From: Chitinivorax tropicus
GTDB lineage: Bacteria > Pseudomonadota > Gammaproteobacteria > Burkholderiales > SCOH01
Length of the DNA: 64,000 bases
Direction of reading: 5' to 3'
NCBI RefSeq assembly: GCF_014202905.1
Contig: NZ_JACHHY010000011.1
Span: 62,001-126,000 of the forward strand
The position numbers were made by a program, and so were the translations under genes. A model generated the notes under the pieces. The model was not told the origin of the DNA and ran no database searches. It worked only from the letters and a program-made list of their open reading frames with translations. Positions within the stretch are counted from its first letter, which is position 1. Every line of letters begins with the position of its first letter. Positions 55,812-64,000 of this stretch are shown here, piece after piece.

Positions 55812-56876
55812 TTACATGGCCGCCAATACGGCATCCCCCATCCCACTGGTGGATACCTTTTCCATCCCCGCCTCGGCGATGTCCGCCGTGCGGTAACCCT
55901 GAGCCAGCACACGTTTCACCGCATGCTCGACACGCAATGCAGCGTCTTCCAGACCGAAGGTATAACGCAACATCATTGCCACCGACAAAATGGTCGCCAG
56001 TGGGTTGGCAATGTTTCTACCCGCGATGTCTGGCGCGGAGCCATGGCACGGCTCATACAAACCTTTGTTGGCCTGATCCAGCGAAGCGGAGGGCAGCATA
56101 CCGATCGAACCCGTCAGCATCGAGGCCTCGTCCGACAGGATGTCACCAAAAATATTGCCCGTGACGATCACGTCGAATTGCTTGGGCGCACGCACCAACT
56201 GCATGGCCGCGTTGTCAACGTACATATGGCTCAGCTCGACGTCAGGATACGCCTTGGCGACATCGATCATGATCTCTTTCCAGAACTCGGTGCATTCCAG
56301 CACATTGGCCTTATCCACCGAGCACAGTTTCTTATTGCGTTTTTGTGCAATCTGGAACGCAACATGGCCAATACGGCGAATCTCAGATTCGCTGTAGCGC
56401 ATGGTGTTGAATCCTTCACGCTCGCCCTGCTCGTTGACATGGATGCCACGGGGCTGGCCAAAGTAGATATCACCCGTCAGCTCACGCACGATCATGATGT
56501 CGAGCCCGGACACCACTTCCGGCTTCAAGGTGGAGGCACCTGCCAGCTCGGGGTACAGCAATGCGGGGCGAAGATTGGCGAACAGATTCAAAGCCTTGCG
56601 AATCCGCAACAAGCCACGCTCTGGCCGCAACGGTCGATCCAGCGTGTCGTATTGCGGCCCACCCACAGCCCCCAGCAGCACGGCGTCTGCAGCTTGCGCC
56701 AGGGCCAGGGTGGCATCAGGCAGCGGGTCGCCAGACGCATCGTATCCCGCCCCGCCAATCGGCGCGTGTTCCATTTCGATCGCCAAGCCATCCGCACGCA
56801 GGCGCTCCAATACGCGCACAGCCTGCGCAACGATTTCTGGACCAATACCATCACCCGGAAGAACTGCTATTTTCAT
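55812..56876 (-). CDS. leuB: 3-isopropylmalate dehydrogenase
   Basis: This 354-residue enzyme oxidatively decarboxylates 3-isopropylmalate. Key motifs are [100 protein letters not shown] and [23 protein letters not shown] lies six bases before the start. It follows the small membrane protein gene by 16 bp. Confidence 0.97.
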   Translation of the reverse strand: MKIAVLPGDGIGPEIVAQAVRVLERLRADGLAIEMEHAPIGGAGYDASGDPLPDATLALAQAADAVLLGAVGGPQYDTLDRPLRPERGLLRIRKALNLFANLRPALLYPELAGASTLKPEVVSGLDIMIVRELTGDIYFGQPRGIHVNEQGEREGFNTMRYSESEIRRIGHVAFQIAQKRNKKLCSVDKANVLECTEFWKEIMIDVAKAYPDVELSHMYVDNAAMQLVRAPKQFDVIVTGNIFGDILSDEASMLTGSIGMLPSASLDQANKGLYEPCHGSAPDIAGRNIANPLATILSVAMMLRYTFGLEDAALRVEHAVKRVLAQGYRTADIAEAGMEKVSTSGMGDAVLAAM

Positions 56877-56892
56877 ATCGTGCCTTACATTT

Positions 56893-57183
56893 TCAGTGAT
56901 CGTTGCCGATCAGCTTTTCCACCAGCAGCCGCTCGCCCACCTTGAACACCAGGTAACACAGTAGTGCCACCAGGGTAGAAGCGGATAGTTCAACCAACTG
57001 CATCAGCGCGCCGTCTTGCAACGCTTGCCAGCCATGCTCGGCAATCAATGCCAGATTGGCTTGCAACAACGTGATCAAATTGAATGACGCCAGCCCGAAC
57101 CCCAGAAAGGCCAGCGCAGTGACGAATAGCGCCAGCAGCCAGTGTCGCTTGAAAAAACGCGCTGTCTGCTGCCTGCGATTCAT
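56893..57183 (-). CDS. Small membrane protein in the leu operon
   Basis: This 96-residue protein has two predicted membrane helices ([18 protein letters not shown] and [18 protein letters not shown]) with a short soluble middle. Its ATG comes one base after the leuD TGA, so it is probably coupled to leuD translation. I do not recognise a family. A gene of this size between leuD and leuB occurs in related Neisseriales to my recollection; a search would confirm this. Confidence 0.7.
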   Translation of the reverse strand: MNRRQQTARFFKRHWLLALFVTALAFLGFGLASFNLITLLQANLALIAEHGWQALQDGALMQLVELSASTLVALLCYLVFKVGERLLVEKLIGNDH

Positions 57184-57184
57184 G

Positions 57185-57826
57185 TCATTCCGCGAACAAC
57201 CAAGGCTGCGTTGCCCGTCGCGCTGCTTCGAATGCCCGGATCTTGTCCGCGTGCTGCAAAGTCAGGCCAATCTCATCCAGACCATTGAGCATGCAATGCT
57301 TGCGGTGTTCGGTGATCTCAAAGCTGAATGATGCACCCTCGGGCGTAGTGACAGTCTGTGCGGCCAGATCGACCGACAGGCGATAACCCGTTTCCGCTTC
57401 GCAAGCATTGAATAGGCCATCCACAACCGCTGCCGGCTGCACAATGGGCAACAGGCCATTTTTGTAACAGTTGTTGAAGAAAATATCAGCGAAGCTGGGG
57501 GCGATCACCACGCGAAAGCCATAATCCTCCAAGGCCCAGGGCGCATGCTCACGGGAGCTGCCGCAGCCGAAATTTTCACGAGCGAGCAGCACCTGCGCGC
57601 CTTGATAACGCGGAAAATTCAGCACGAAATCTGGATTGAGCGGGCGACAGCTGTTGTCCATGCCAGGCTCGCCGTGATCCAGATAGCGCCATTCATCAAA
57701 CAGATTGGGGCCAAAGCCCGAACGTTTGATGGATTTCAGAAACTGCTTGGGAATGATCGCGTCGGTATCGACATTGGCGCGATCGAGTGGGCACACCAGC
57801 CCGTTCAGTACCGTAAATTTTTGCAT
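57185..57826 (-). CDS. leuD: 3-isopropylmalate dehydratase small subunit
   Basis: This 213-residue subunit with LeuC converts 2- to 3-isopropylmalate. It has [20 protein letters not shown], the swivel-domain motif [20 protein letters not shown] and [20 protein letters not shown]. The length fits the Proteobacterial LeuD. The downstream membrane protein gene starts at its stop codon. Confidence 0.97.
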   Translation of the reverse strand: MQKFTVLNGLVCPLDRANVDTDAIIPKQFLKSIKRSGFGPNLFDEWRYLDHGEPGMDNSCRPLNPDFVLNFPRYQGAQVLLARENFGCGSSREHAPWALEDYGFRVVIAPSFADIFFNNCYKNGLLPIVQPAAVVDGLFNACEAETGYRLSVDLAAQTVTTPEGASFSFEITEHRKHCMLNGLDEIGLTLQHADKIRAFEAARRATQPWLFAE

Positions 57827-57835
57827 GCTGTCTGC

Positions 57836-57967
57836 TTATTTGTTGGCTGCGTTGCTGATCTTTTCGCCGACTTTCTCGACATCCTTCCCAAAACCGTGGA
57901 CGGTATTGCACGCCCCCAAGGCTGCCGACAAGGCGACCGCCAGAATCATCACGAGAATGGGTTTCAT
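57836..57967 (-). CDS. Entericidin A/B family lipoprotein
   Basis: I start the 43-residue protein at ATG 57967 with GAGGTG upstream. It has a lipoprotein signal peptide with lipobox (LSAALGAC), then NTVHGFGKDVEKVGEKISNA, the signature of entericidins. Family members are small outer membrane lipoproteins, in E. coli a toxin/antidote pair. Here there is only one copy. It lies between leuC and leuD in the leu operon, 10 bases after leuC. Confidence 0.87.
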   Translation of the reverse strand: MKPILVMILAVALSAALGACNTVHGFGKDVEKVGEKISNAANK

Positions 57968-57977
57968 GATTTTCACC

Positions 57978-59387
57978 TCAACCAAACTGGCGAACATCGA
58001 CAAAATGACCTGCGATGGCCGCTGCTGCTGCCATGGCTGGGCTGACCAGATGGGTACGCCCACCCTGCCCTTGCCGCCCTTCAAAGTTACGATTCGAGGT
58101 GGATGCGCAACGCTCGCCCGGCGACAGACGGTCGGCGTTCATCGCCAGACACATCGAGCAACCAGGTTCGCGCCACTCGAAACCCGCCTCGATGAAGACT
58201 GTGTGCAAGCCTTCTGCCTCGGCCTGTGCCTTCACCAGGCCAGAGCCCGGTACGATCAGCACTTGTTTGACGTTGTCCGCCTTTTTACGGCCACGAGCAA
58301 TACTGGCTGCCTCGCGCAGGTCTTCGATCCGCGAATTGGTACAGGAGCCGATGAAGACCTTGTCAATGCCAATCTGCTCAATCGGGGTGTTGGCATCCAG
58401 CCCCATGTACTTGAGCGCACGCTCAATGCTGCCGCGCTTGACCGGGTCGGCTTCCTGCTGTGGGTCTGGCACCTTGCCATCGATGGCAACCACCATCTCA
58501 GGTGATGTGCCCCAGGTGACCTGCGGTTGGATTGCCGCCGCATCCAGCTCGACTACGGTATCAAAGACGGCGTCAGCATCTGACGCCAGCGTGCGCCAAT
58601 GCGCCACGGCTGCGTCCCATTGCTCGGCTGTCGGGGCAAAGGGGCGCCCCTTGATGTAGTCGATGGTGATCTGATCCACCCCAACCATGCCAGCTCGCGC
58701 ACCTGCCTCGATGGCCATATTGCACAGCGTCATGCGGCCTTCCATGGTCAGGCTGCGGATGGCCGAACCGCCAAACTCGATGGCATAGCCGGTGCCGCCT
58801 GCTGTGCCGATCTTGCCGATGATCGCCAAGGCAACGTCTTTGGCTGTCACGCCTTTACCCAATTGGCCATCTACCCGCACCAGCATGGATCTGGATTTCT
58901 TCGCAACCAGGGTTTGCGTGGCCAGCACATGCTCGACCTCCGAGGTGCCGATACCATGTGCCAGACAGGCAAAGGCGCCATGTGTCGAAGTATGGCTGTC
59001 ACCGCACACGACGGTCATGCCGGGCAAGGTGGCACCGTTTTCTGGGCCGACCACATGCACAATGCCTTGTCGCTGATCGCGGAATGGGAAGTAGGCCAGT
59101 GCGCCGACCTCACGGATGTTTTTGTCCAGTGTCTCGACCTGCTCACGTGAAATCGGGTCTTTGATGCCTTCTTCCCAGTGATCGGTCGGGGTATTGTGAT
59201 CAGCAGTGGCGACAATCGATGAGATACGCCAAGGCTTGCGGGCCGCCAGCTTCAATCCTTCAAAGGCTTGTGGGCTGGTGACTTCATGAATCAGATGACG
59301 GTCGATATACAACAATACGGTACCGTCTGCTTCGGCATGCACGATGTGACTCTGCCAGAGTTTGTCGTAGAGGGTTTGTCCTGCCAT
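57978..59387 (-). CDS. leuC: 3-isopropylmalate dehydratase large subunit
   Basis: This 469-residue aconitase-family enzyme carries the [4Fe-4S] cysteines in [17 protein letters not shown] and [11 protein letters not shown], plus [20 protein letters not shown], the substrate-contact segment. The first gene of the leuC-entericidin-leuD-membrane protein-leuB group. leuA is not in the window. A -10-like TATAAT lies about 35 bases upstream of the ATG. Confidence 0.97.
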   Translation of the reverse strand: MAGQTLYDKLWQSHIVHAEADGTVLLYIDRHLIHEVTSPQAFEGLKLAARKPWRISSIVATADHNTPTDHWEEGIKDPISREQVETLDKNIREVGALAYFPFRDQRQGIVHVVGPENGATLPGMTVVCGDSHTSTHGAFACLAHGIGTSEVEHVLATQTLVAKKSRSMLVRVDGQLGKGVTAKDVALAIIGKIGTAGGTGYAIEFGGSAIRSLTMEGRMTLCNMAIEAGARAGMVGVDQITIDYIKGRPFAPTAEQWDAAVAHWRTLASDADAVFDTVVELDAAAIQPQVTWGTSPEMVVAIDGKVPDPQQEADPVKRGSIERALKYMGLDANTPIEQIGIDKVFIGSCTNSRIEDLREAASIARGRKKADNVKQVLIVPGSGLVKAQAEAEGLHTVFIEAGFEWREPGCSMCLAMNADRLSPGERCASTSNRNFEGRQGQGGRTHLVSPAMAAAAAIAGHFVDVRQFG

Positions 59388-59422
59388 GGTGACGTCTGGA
59401 TGTTGGGTTGGGTGAGCATTCG

Positions 59423-59428
59423 ATTATA
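59423..59428 (-). promoter_or_regulatory. Candidate -10 box of the leu operon
   Basis: On the minus strand TATAAT occurs 35 bases before the leuC ATG. No good -35 box stands 16-18 bases further upstream, so the promoter may need an activator such as a LysR-type regulator. Confidence 0.4.
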
Positions 59429-59604
59429 CACAGAGTTTTATTGCCGACCAGCCACAAAAAGCGATTAATTGTTGCTTTGCAATAACGGTGAATGCATGAG
59501 ACTCTGCTGACGGAATGCCACGATCCACGCCGATTCAACCCAGGCTGAATGTGTTGCTGAGTGGTGATTCACATAGTATGCCACCCAATCAAACTGCACC
59601 CGGC

Positions 59605-60774
59605 TCAATCCGACAGCCGCAACCATCGGTAGGCTACGCACCAGCCGAGGGCTGCCGCCAACCCACACAGCGAGAAGGTGAGCGAGGCGCCACCATCCTC
59701 CCAGATCAGGCCGCCGCCCAAGCCGCCAAGCGTCCCACCCAGGCCAAAGGACACACTGATATAGAGTGCCTGCCCCCGCGCTTGGTTCCGCCCTTGGAAG
59801 AAGCGGTGCACCAGGGCAATCGATGCGGCATGATTGGTGCCAAAAGTCGCTGCATGCAGGAGCTGCGCCAACACTATCATGCCCAAGCTGCCCACACACC
59901 AGCCGATCACGACAAAGCGGACTGCCGCCAGGGCCAATCCCAGCAGAAACAGCTGCCGCAAACCAAGGACATTCAGGATACGAGGGATGCACAGAAAGGC
60001 CAGCACCTCCACCACCACGCCCAGCGCCCACAGATAGCCGATATGGCTTTTGGCGTAACCCGCCGTCTCCAGATAGATGGAGAAGAAGGTGTAATAAGGG
60101 CCATGTGCCAAGGCCATCAGAAAATTGGCGGCAAAAAAAGCGAGCACGACAGGCTGGCGCACAATCTCACTCAGCACTGCCGATTCGGCCTGGCCATGAG
60201 CCTGGCCCACTTCTGGGATGAGCCAAGCATACAGGGCGATCACCCCGATACAACCCAGCACCACCCATGGCACGACAGCCACGCCAACCCCATCGATCAG
60301 ATGGCCTATGCCAACCGTGGACAATATAAATCCGATCGAGCCCCACAGCCGGATTGCACTATAACGGTGCGAGTCCTTGCCCAGCATACTGAGGGTAGTC
60401 GCCTCCACCAAGGGCAGGCTGGCGCACCAGAAGAAGAACAAGGCCGCCAGTGCGGCAAACAGCGTCCAGAAATGCTGATCCAACAACAACAAGCCGAAAC
60501 TGGCCAAGGCGGCCAGACTCACCCCCCGGACAATGGTCGCCCGCCTGCCAGTACGATCAGACACCCAGCCCCAGAAGGTGGGTCCGACGATCCGCACTGC
60601 TTGCTGCAGCGACATGAGCACCGCAATCTGCCAAGCCGAAAAGGCCAGCGCCTGCAGGTAGAGCCCCCAATAGACCGATATGACGCCATTGAACGCAAAA
60701 TAGGCGAAGTAAAACCCAGACAACCGATACCACATGGCTGGCGTGATGCCAGAAGCAACCAGAGCAGCGCTCAT
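59605..60774 (-). CDS. MFS transporter (HcaT-like)
   Basis: I start the 389-residue protein at ATG 60774 (MSAALVASGITPAMWYRLSG); the frame extends 21 bases upstream. About 12 membrane helices are visible, with the motif A-like loop WGWVSDRTGRRATIVRGV after helix 2. The start YRLSGFYFAYFAFNGVISVY WGLYLQ-type pattern and overall length are those of the MFS_1-like group that includes the phenylpropionate transporter HcaT; the substrate here is unknown. It is followed downstream only by a 217-bp gap to leuC; it may belong to a unit with the nuclease gene 42 bp upstream. Confidence 0.88.
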   Translation of the reverse strand: MSAALVASGITPAMWYRLSGFYFAYFAFNGVISVYWGLYLQALAFSAWQIAVLMSLQQAVRIVGPTFWGWVSDRTGRRATIVRGVSLAALASFGLLLLDQHFWTLFAALAALFFFWCASLPLVEATTLSMLGKDSHRYSAIRLWGSIGFILSTVGIGHLIDGVGVAVVPWVVLGCIGVIALYAWLIPEVGQAHGQAESAVLSEIVRQPVVLAFFAANFLMALAHGPYYTFFSIYLETAGYAKSHIGYLWALGVVVEVLAFLCIPRILNVLGLRQLFLLGLALAAVRFVVIGWCVGSLGMIVLAQLLHAATFGTNHAASIALVHRFFQGRNQARGQALYISVSFGLGGTLGGLGGGLIWEDGGASLTFSLCGLAAALGWCVAYRWLRLSD

Positions 60775-60816
60775 TGCCCCACCCCGGACAACCAAACAGA
60801 CTTCACCATCATGATC

Positions 60817-61461
60817 TCATTGAGACGGGGAGTCTTCCTCAGCCGGTGCGATAGGCGTCGGCATGGCGTCGAACTCCTGCTGACGAGCGCGGCCCTTACC
60901 ACGACGGAATGCCCATGGCGGCGTTGGATCGGCATCCTGCCATAACCCCCTTTTATCATCGCGCGCCTGTTGCTGCGCAAGTTGATAGCGGTCGAATTCA
61001 CTGCCAGACTGCAGCTTCTTGGCGAATTGCACGTAGTGCCACGCCATTCCGTCAGACAACTGGGACAGATTGATGTCAGTCTCCCCAAGCCAGACATGGC
61101 CAACGACACGGCCATATTTGTCGCGATCCACCACCACCACTTTGACCTGCTCGCCAAATACTTTATCTGACAAAGCCTGTTTGGCCCGCTGACCCCAGGC
61201 CTGATTTTTTTCCGGGGCATCGATAAAGGCGAACCGGATCTTGTGCTGGGCCAGCCCCGCATCCAGCACAGTGATGGTATCGCCGTCTGCAACCCCGACC
61301 ACCTTGCCCTCGATGGCATCGCTATTGGCTTTGCCCAGCTGCGACCAACCCACCGCCAATAGCATCGACACCAACACCAGCACGGCATACGCCTTGCGGC
61401 GCGGGTCTTTTGAAAACAGCAGCGCCTGGACTGCATTCAGCAATTTTGCCTGGCCACGCAT
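60817..61461 (-). CDS. Membrane-anchored thermonuclease-family (SNase-like) nuclease
   Basis: The 214-residue protein has an N-terminal membrane helix (about 24-42) and then a staphylococcal-nuclease-like fold. Catalytic residues appear conserved: VADGDTITVL, IRFAFIDAPEKNQAWGQRAK (Arg and Glu) and DKYGRVVGHVWL (Arg). GLWQDADPTPPWAFR is the usual C-terminal motif, followed by a Lys/Arg-rich and acidic tail. It would cut DNA or RNA on the periplasmic side. It lies two bases after the GST gene on the same strand. Confidence 0.88.
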   Translation of the reverse strand: MRGQAKLLNAVQALLFSKDPRRKAYAVLVLVSMLLAVGWSQLGKANSDAIEGKVVGVADGDTITVLDAGLAQHKIRFAFIDAPEKNQAWGQRAKQALSDKVFGEQVKVVVVDRDKYGRVVGHVWLGETDINLSQLSDGMAWHYVQFAKKLQSGSEFDRYQLAQQQARDDKRGLWQDADPTPPWAFRRGKGRARQQEFDAMPTPIAPAEEDSPSQ

Positions 61462-61463
61462 TG

Positions 61464-62138
61464 TTACAGCATCTTCCTGACTGATTCGATGGCCTTGTCA
61501 GCATCCTGATCACTGGGCTTCAGCTCACGCTTGATCGGCACCGCCAAGCCACGCTGCACCGCAGGCCGCGCCTCGATCTCGGCCAGCCACCGCTGCAAAT
61601 GGGTCAGCCCTTCAACAGAGACCCCCGACCACTCATGGATACGCACCCATGGAAAGCTGGCAATGTCAGCGATGGAATATTCCCCTGCCAGATAGGGGCT
61701 TTGGCCCAGCCGGGTATTCAATACCTCATACAACCGGCGCGTTTCTTTCTGATAACGATCAATCGCGTAGGGAATCTTCTGCGGAGCATAACGATGGAAC
61801 ACATTGGCCTGCCCCTGCATGGGCCCGACACCGCCCATCTGGAACATCAGCCATTGCAACGCAAGCGAGCGTCCTTTGGTATCAGCCGGTAGCAACTGGC
61901 CTGTTTTTTCCGCCAGATAGATCAAGATGGCACCGGACTCGAATACCGCGAAATCCTCTTGCTCACGGTCGATGATGGCAGGAATCCGCCCATTGGGGTT
62001 GATCGCCAGATACCAATCCTGCTTTTGCTCCATCTCACCGAGATTCAACGCCTTGACCTGATAAGGCATGCCGATCTCCTCCAGCATGATGGAAACCTTC
62101 TGTCCGTTTGGTGTTGCTGCCGTGTAGAGTTCGATCAT
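61464..62138 (-). CDS. Glutathione S-transferase (GSH-disulfide oxidoreductase type)
   Basis: I start the 224-residue protein at ATG 62138 ([20 protein letters not shown]); the frame is open 222 bases further without similarity. The N-terminal thioredoxin-like domain has the Ure2/YfcG-type active-site segment [14 protein letters not shown], then [14 protein letters not shown] and [14 protein letters not shown] for glutathione binding. The C-terminal helical domain has [13 protein letters not shown]. It probably reduces disulfides or peroxides with glutathione. Confidence 0.93.
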   Translation of the reverse strand: MIELYTAATPNGQKVSIMLEEIGMPYQVKALNLGEMEQKQDWYLAINPNGRIPAIIDREQEDFAVFESGAILIYLAEKTGQLLPADTKGRSLALQWLMFQMGGVGPMQGQANVFHRYAPQKIPYAIDRYQKETRRLYEVLNTRLGQSPYLAGEYSIADIASFPWVRIHEWSGVSVEGLTHLQRWLAEIEARPAVQRGLAVPIKRELKPSDQDADKAIESVRKML

Positions 62139-62736
62139 CGCCTTGCAATTCCTTTTCTGCAGTCGTCCGACATTATAACCACGGCCATACCAAAGCAGCA
62201 GCGCCAGTTTTGTGGATATAGGGAGCAGGTTTGAAAAGGCCGACGATGAGAAAAAACACGCTCCTCCTGCCCCCCGAGCTTTCTTAACGATCTGCCATCG
62301 ACCTTTGGGCCAACCAGGCCAAATGGATGACCTTCCGCATACCAAGCTGATCCCGAACATATCGAACAGCCGCGCCCATCGGGCACCAGACGGCAGCGTG
62401 CCTGCAGGGTTTCACAAGAGCACAACGCAGTTTCTCTTCCGGCTCAAATGCAGACAGGATCGGAGCACCGCTGGCGCCCCCATTTCAAAACATGGCTGCT
62501 CTTGCACGAGTCAAAGATGCCAGTGCAATCTAGTGCGCTCGTATCCAGCCATCAGGATGAAAACGCTTGCCGGGCATACGCATGGGCCCGTCGCGCTGGG
62601 CAGGCTTTGTCGCATCATTACAGTAGGAACTTTGCCCCGGATGAACAGACCATGGGGCCGACGGAATTGGCTGCGCAGATTGATGATAATAGGAGACAGC
62701 GCTTCGAGCGCAGGAAACTCAAACCGTTATGGCGGG
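62139..62736. other. Intergenic region upstream of the GST gene
   Basis: This region of about 600 bp lies between the end of the 62737 gene and the start of the GST gene, both on the minus strand. Several overlapping open frames (for example 62212-62961 on the plus strand) have no ribosome-binding site and no recognised family. I see no RNA gene, repeat or terminator with a T-run. Confidence 0.4.
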
Positions 62737-63414
62737 TCATTCGAATTTATAGTCGATGCCGATCGTTGCCGACGCCTCCCACTTACCACCTGGCAACTGA
62801 AAGGCACCCGGGCTATGGGCTTGCGCTCGTTCGGAATTCTGATACTCGCGTTCCAGCATCGCATTCAAAGACGGGCTGGCGCTATTGATGCCCGCATAGC
62901 GCGGGCGCCCTACTTGTGCCATGCCGACATCAGCAACCAAGTTGATATCACCGGCTCTTGACGAAGCTCGGTTGAAATCCATGCCAAGCAGGGGGGCGAT
63001 CTTGCCAATGGTGAATTGGCCGGCGGTCAAGGCAATGTCCTTCACGCCTTTGCCGAGCGTCTGCGCAAAATTGACCAATTTGATGCCAACTGAGTGCAAC
63101 GAACTTGTGAAGGGTGAGGTGCGTCCTTCTGCCACAGGGGCATCCACTACCGCAACAGGCGCCGAGGCAACGATTTGATCCAGATGGGGAGTCAGTTCAG
63201 AATCAGGCACAGCAGCAAGTGGCTTTTCATTGGCCACCATGAAGCCTGGCAGGCGCGCGAACATATCGCGGGGAATCAGGACGGGATTACTGCGGGGCGA
63301 ATCCTCGCCCCGCAGCTCCACTGGTTCGATGAGCGGGTTGCACCCCACTGGCGCAGCTGCCACCCCGGTACTGATACCGAGCAGCACGCCGCACAGGCAG
63401 CACCGCAACTTCAT
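62737..63414 (-). CDS. Secreted hypothetical protein
   Basis: The 225-residue protein has a signal peptide (MKLRCCLCGVLLGISTGVAA) and is otherwise unfamiliar. A Pro/Arg-rich N-terminal part (VELRGEDSPRSNPVLIPRDM) is followed by a helical segment (GIKLVNFAQTLGKGVKDIAL) and a Gly/Ser-rich end with WEASATIGIDYKFE, which looks like the last strand of an outer-membrane or beta-rich protein. Function unknown. It is transcribed away from hrcA. Confidence 0.65.
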   Translation of the reverse strand: MKLRCCLCGVLLGISTGVAAAPVGCNPLIEPVELRGEDSPRSNPVLIPRDMFARLPGFMVANEKPLAAVPDSELTPHLDQIVASAPVAVVDAPVAEGRTSPFTSSLHSVGIKLVNFAQTLGKGVKDIALTAGQFTIGKIAPLLGMDFNRASSRAGDINLVADVGMAQVGRPRYAGINSASPSLNAMLEREYQNSERAQAHSPGAFQLPGGKWEASATIGIDYKFE

Positions 63415-63766
63415 CGCGTCTCCTCAACAAGTGCGATTTATTAATATGTATATAGCACCGCACCACCCAAATTGGAGTGGAATTTAAACTCTAAAATTTC
63501 CACTGTCAACAATAAGTAGTTACCCGAATGGTTAAACCAATACCTTGAATCCCATCACTTTTTACTGAACAATGTTCATCAAGGGCATTCGAGCGCTGTG
63601 CTGCCATACGACCTATCCGCCGAAAAGCCTTTCAGCACTAGGGTTTTACACAAGCCCTCATGCCATCGGCACATCTGGCACAGTTACTGATGCCACGCCA
63701 GATTATGACAATATAATGATATGTGCGGTTACAAACGTCAACCCGATTCAAATGAGTTGTGACACA
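63415..63766. other. Intergenic region upstream of hrcA
   Basis: This 352 bp region separates divergent genes. A perfect TATAAT lies at 63712-63717, 50 bases before the hrcA ATG, without a clear -35 partner. I find no CIRCE element (TTAGCACTC-N9-GAGTGCTAA), so self-regulation by HrcA cannot be shown here. The 63420-63560 part is AT-rich. Confidence 0.4.
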
Positions 63767-64000
63767 ATGCCAAGCATGCTGAACGAACGCTCACAAATCC
63801 TGCTCAAGACCCTGGTTGAACGCTATATTTCGGATGGTCAGCCAGTCGGCTCCCGCACCCTGTCCAAATATTCGTGTCTGGATCTATCTGCTGCTTCGAT
63901 TCGGAATGTGATGGCCGATCTGGAGGAGATGGGGTTCATCACCAGCCCTCATACTTCCGCTGGCCGTATCCCTACCCCGATGGGATACCGGGTCTTTGTC
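63767..64000 (+). CDS. hrcA: Heat-inducible transcription repressor HrcA, 5' part
   Basis: The first 78 codons run to the window end; the 3' part is outside. They read [20 protein letters not shown], then [12 protein letters not shown] and [20 protein letters not shown] and [18 protein letters not shown], the winged-helix DNA-binding domain of HrcA. HrcA represses groE and dnaK operons at normal temperature. ATG 63767 and ATG 63776 are both possible starts. Confidence 0.95.
   Translation, partial: MPSMLNERSQILLKTLVERYISDGQPVGSRTLSKYSCLDLSAASIRNVMADLEEMGFITSPHTSAGRIPTPMGYRVFV

Noticed and set aside
59515-60945. 476-residue plus-strand open frame opposite the MFS transporter gene
   Set aside because: The transporter frame has 12 clear membrane helices; the opposite frame is a Gln/His/Pro-rich shadow.
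1-64000. CRISPR array, insertion sequence, integrase or rRNA
   Set aside because: I looked for regular direct repeats with spacers, transposase or integrase motifs and rRNA sequence and found none.

Overview
This 64 kb chromosomal segment is GC-rich and densely coding. It looks like a betaproteobacterium, probably Neisseriales-like. The main reason is one long block on the minus strand, leuC-(entericidin)-leuD-leuB-asd-fimV-truA-fimV-like-trpF-trpB-trpA-accD-folC-SPOR-cvpA-purF-metZ, an order typical of beta- and gammaproteobacteria. YgfZ next to a DUF4936 protein and a YjfB-like motility protein fit the same picture. I cannot name a species from the sequence alone.

Layout. 1-4.75 kb is the edge of a type VI secretion (T6SS) locus: a TagH-type FHA protein running off the left end, an unknown protein, VgrG and a PAAR-like (DUF4280) tip protein. 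A 0.9 kb non-coding stretch follows. 5.6-9.2 kb is a three-gene signalling set: a secreted FecR-domain protein, a membrane c-type-heme/HAMP protein and a Ser/Thr kinase with a duplicated C-terminal module. 9.4-14 kb is metabolic: a periplasmic cyclohexadienyl dehydratase-chorismate mutase fusion, a sulfate-binding protein, O-acetylhomoserine sulfhydrylase and an orphan type II thioesterase. 14.3-25 kb holds an hrpA helicase gene with a frameshift, an EAL-HDOD protein, DAHP synthase, a NIT-domain chemoreceptor and an AsmA-like protein. At 25 kb there are four tandem tRNA-Asn genes with a recognisable promoter and terminator.

25.9-39.8 kb contains a 1368-residue PAS/GAF/GGDEF/EAL protein, ygfZ, DUF4936, a small motility protein, a tadA gene fused in frame to a GNAT acetyltransferase, a chemoreceptor divergent from an orphan solute-binding protein, several small secreted or Sel1-like proteins, a cupin and metZ. 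40-59.4 kb is the conserved biosynthetic block (purine, folate, fatty acid, tryptophan, leucine and lysine/methionine/threonine precursors) plus two FimV-family proteins. 59.6-63.4 kb has an MFS transporter, a membrane-anchored thermonuclease, a glutathione S-transferase and an unknown secreted protein. The window ends inside hrcA.

How the parts connect. Sulfur assimilation is represented by a sulfate-binding protein and two direct-sulfhydrylation enzymes (MetY and MetZ). Aromatic synthesis is represented by DAHP synthase, trpFBA and the periplasmic PheC-AroQ fusion. The signalling repertoire (two chemoreceptors, two EAL-type proteins, FimV, a Ser/Thr kinase, FHA and T6SS parts) suggests a motile, surface-interacting bacterium. 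I found no CRISPR array, insertion sequence, integrase or rRNA. The most unusual items are the domain fusions (PheC-AroQ, TadA-GNAT), the FecR/heme-HAMP/kinase set beside the T6SS, the frameshifted hrpA and the two FimV-family genes flanking truA.
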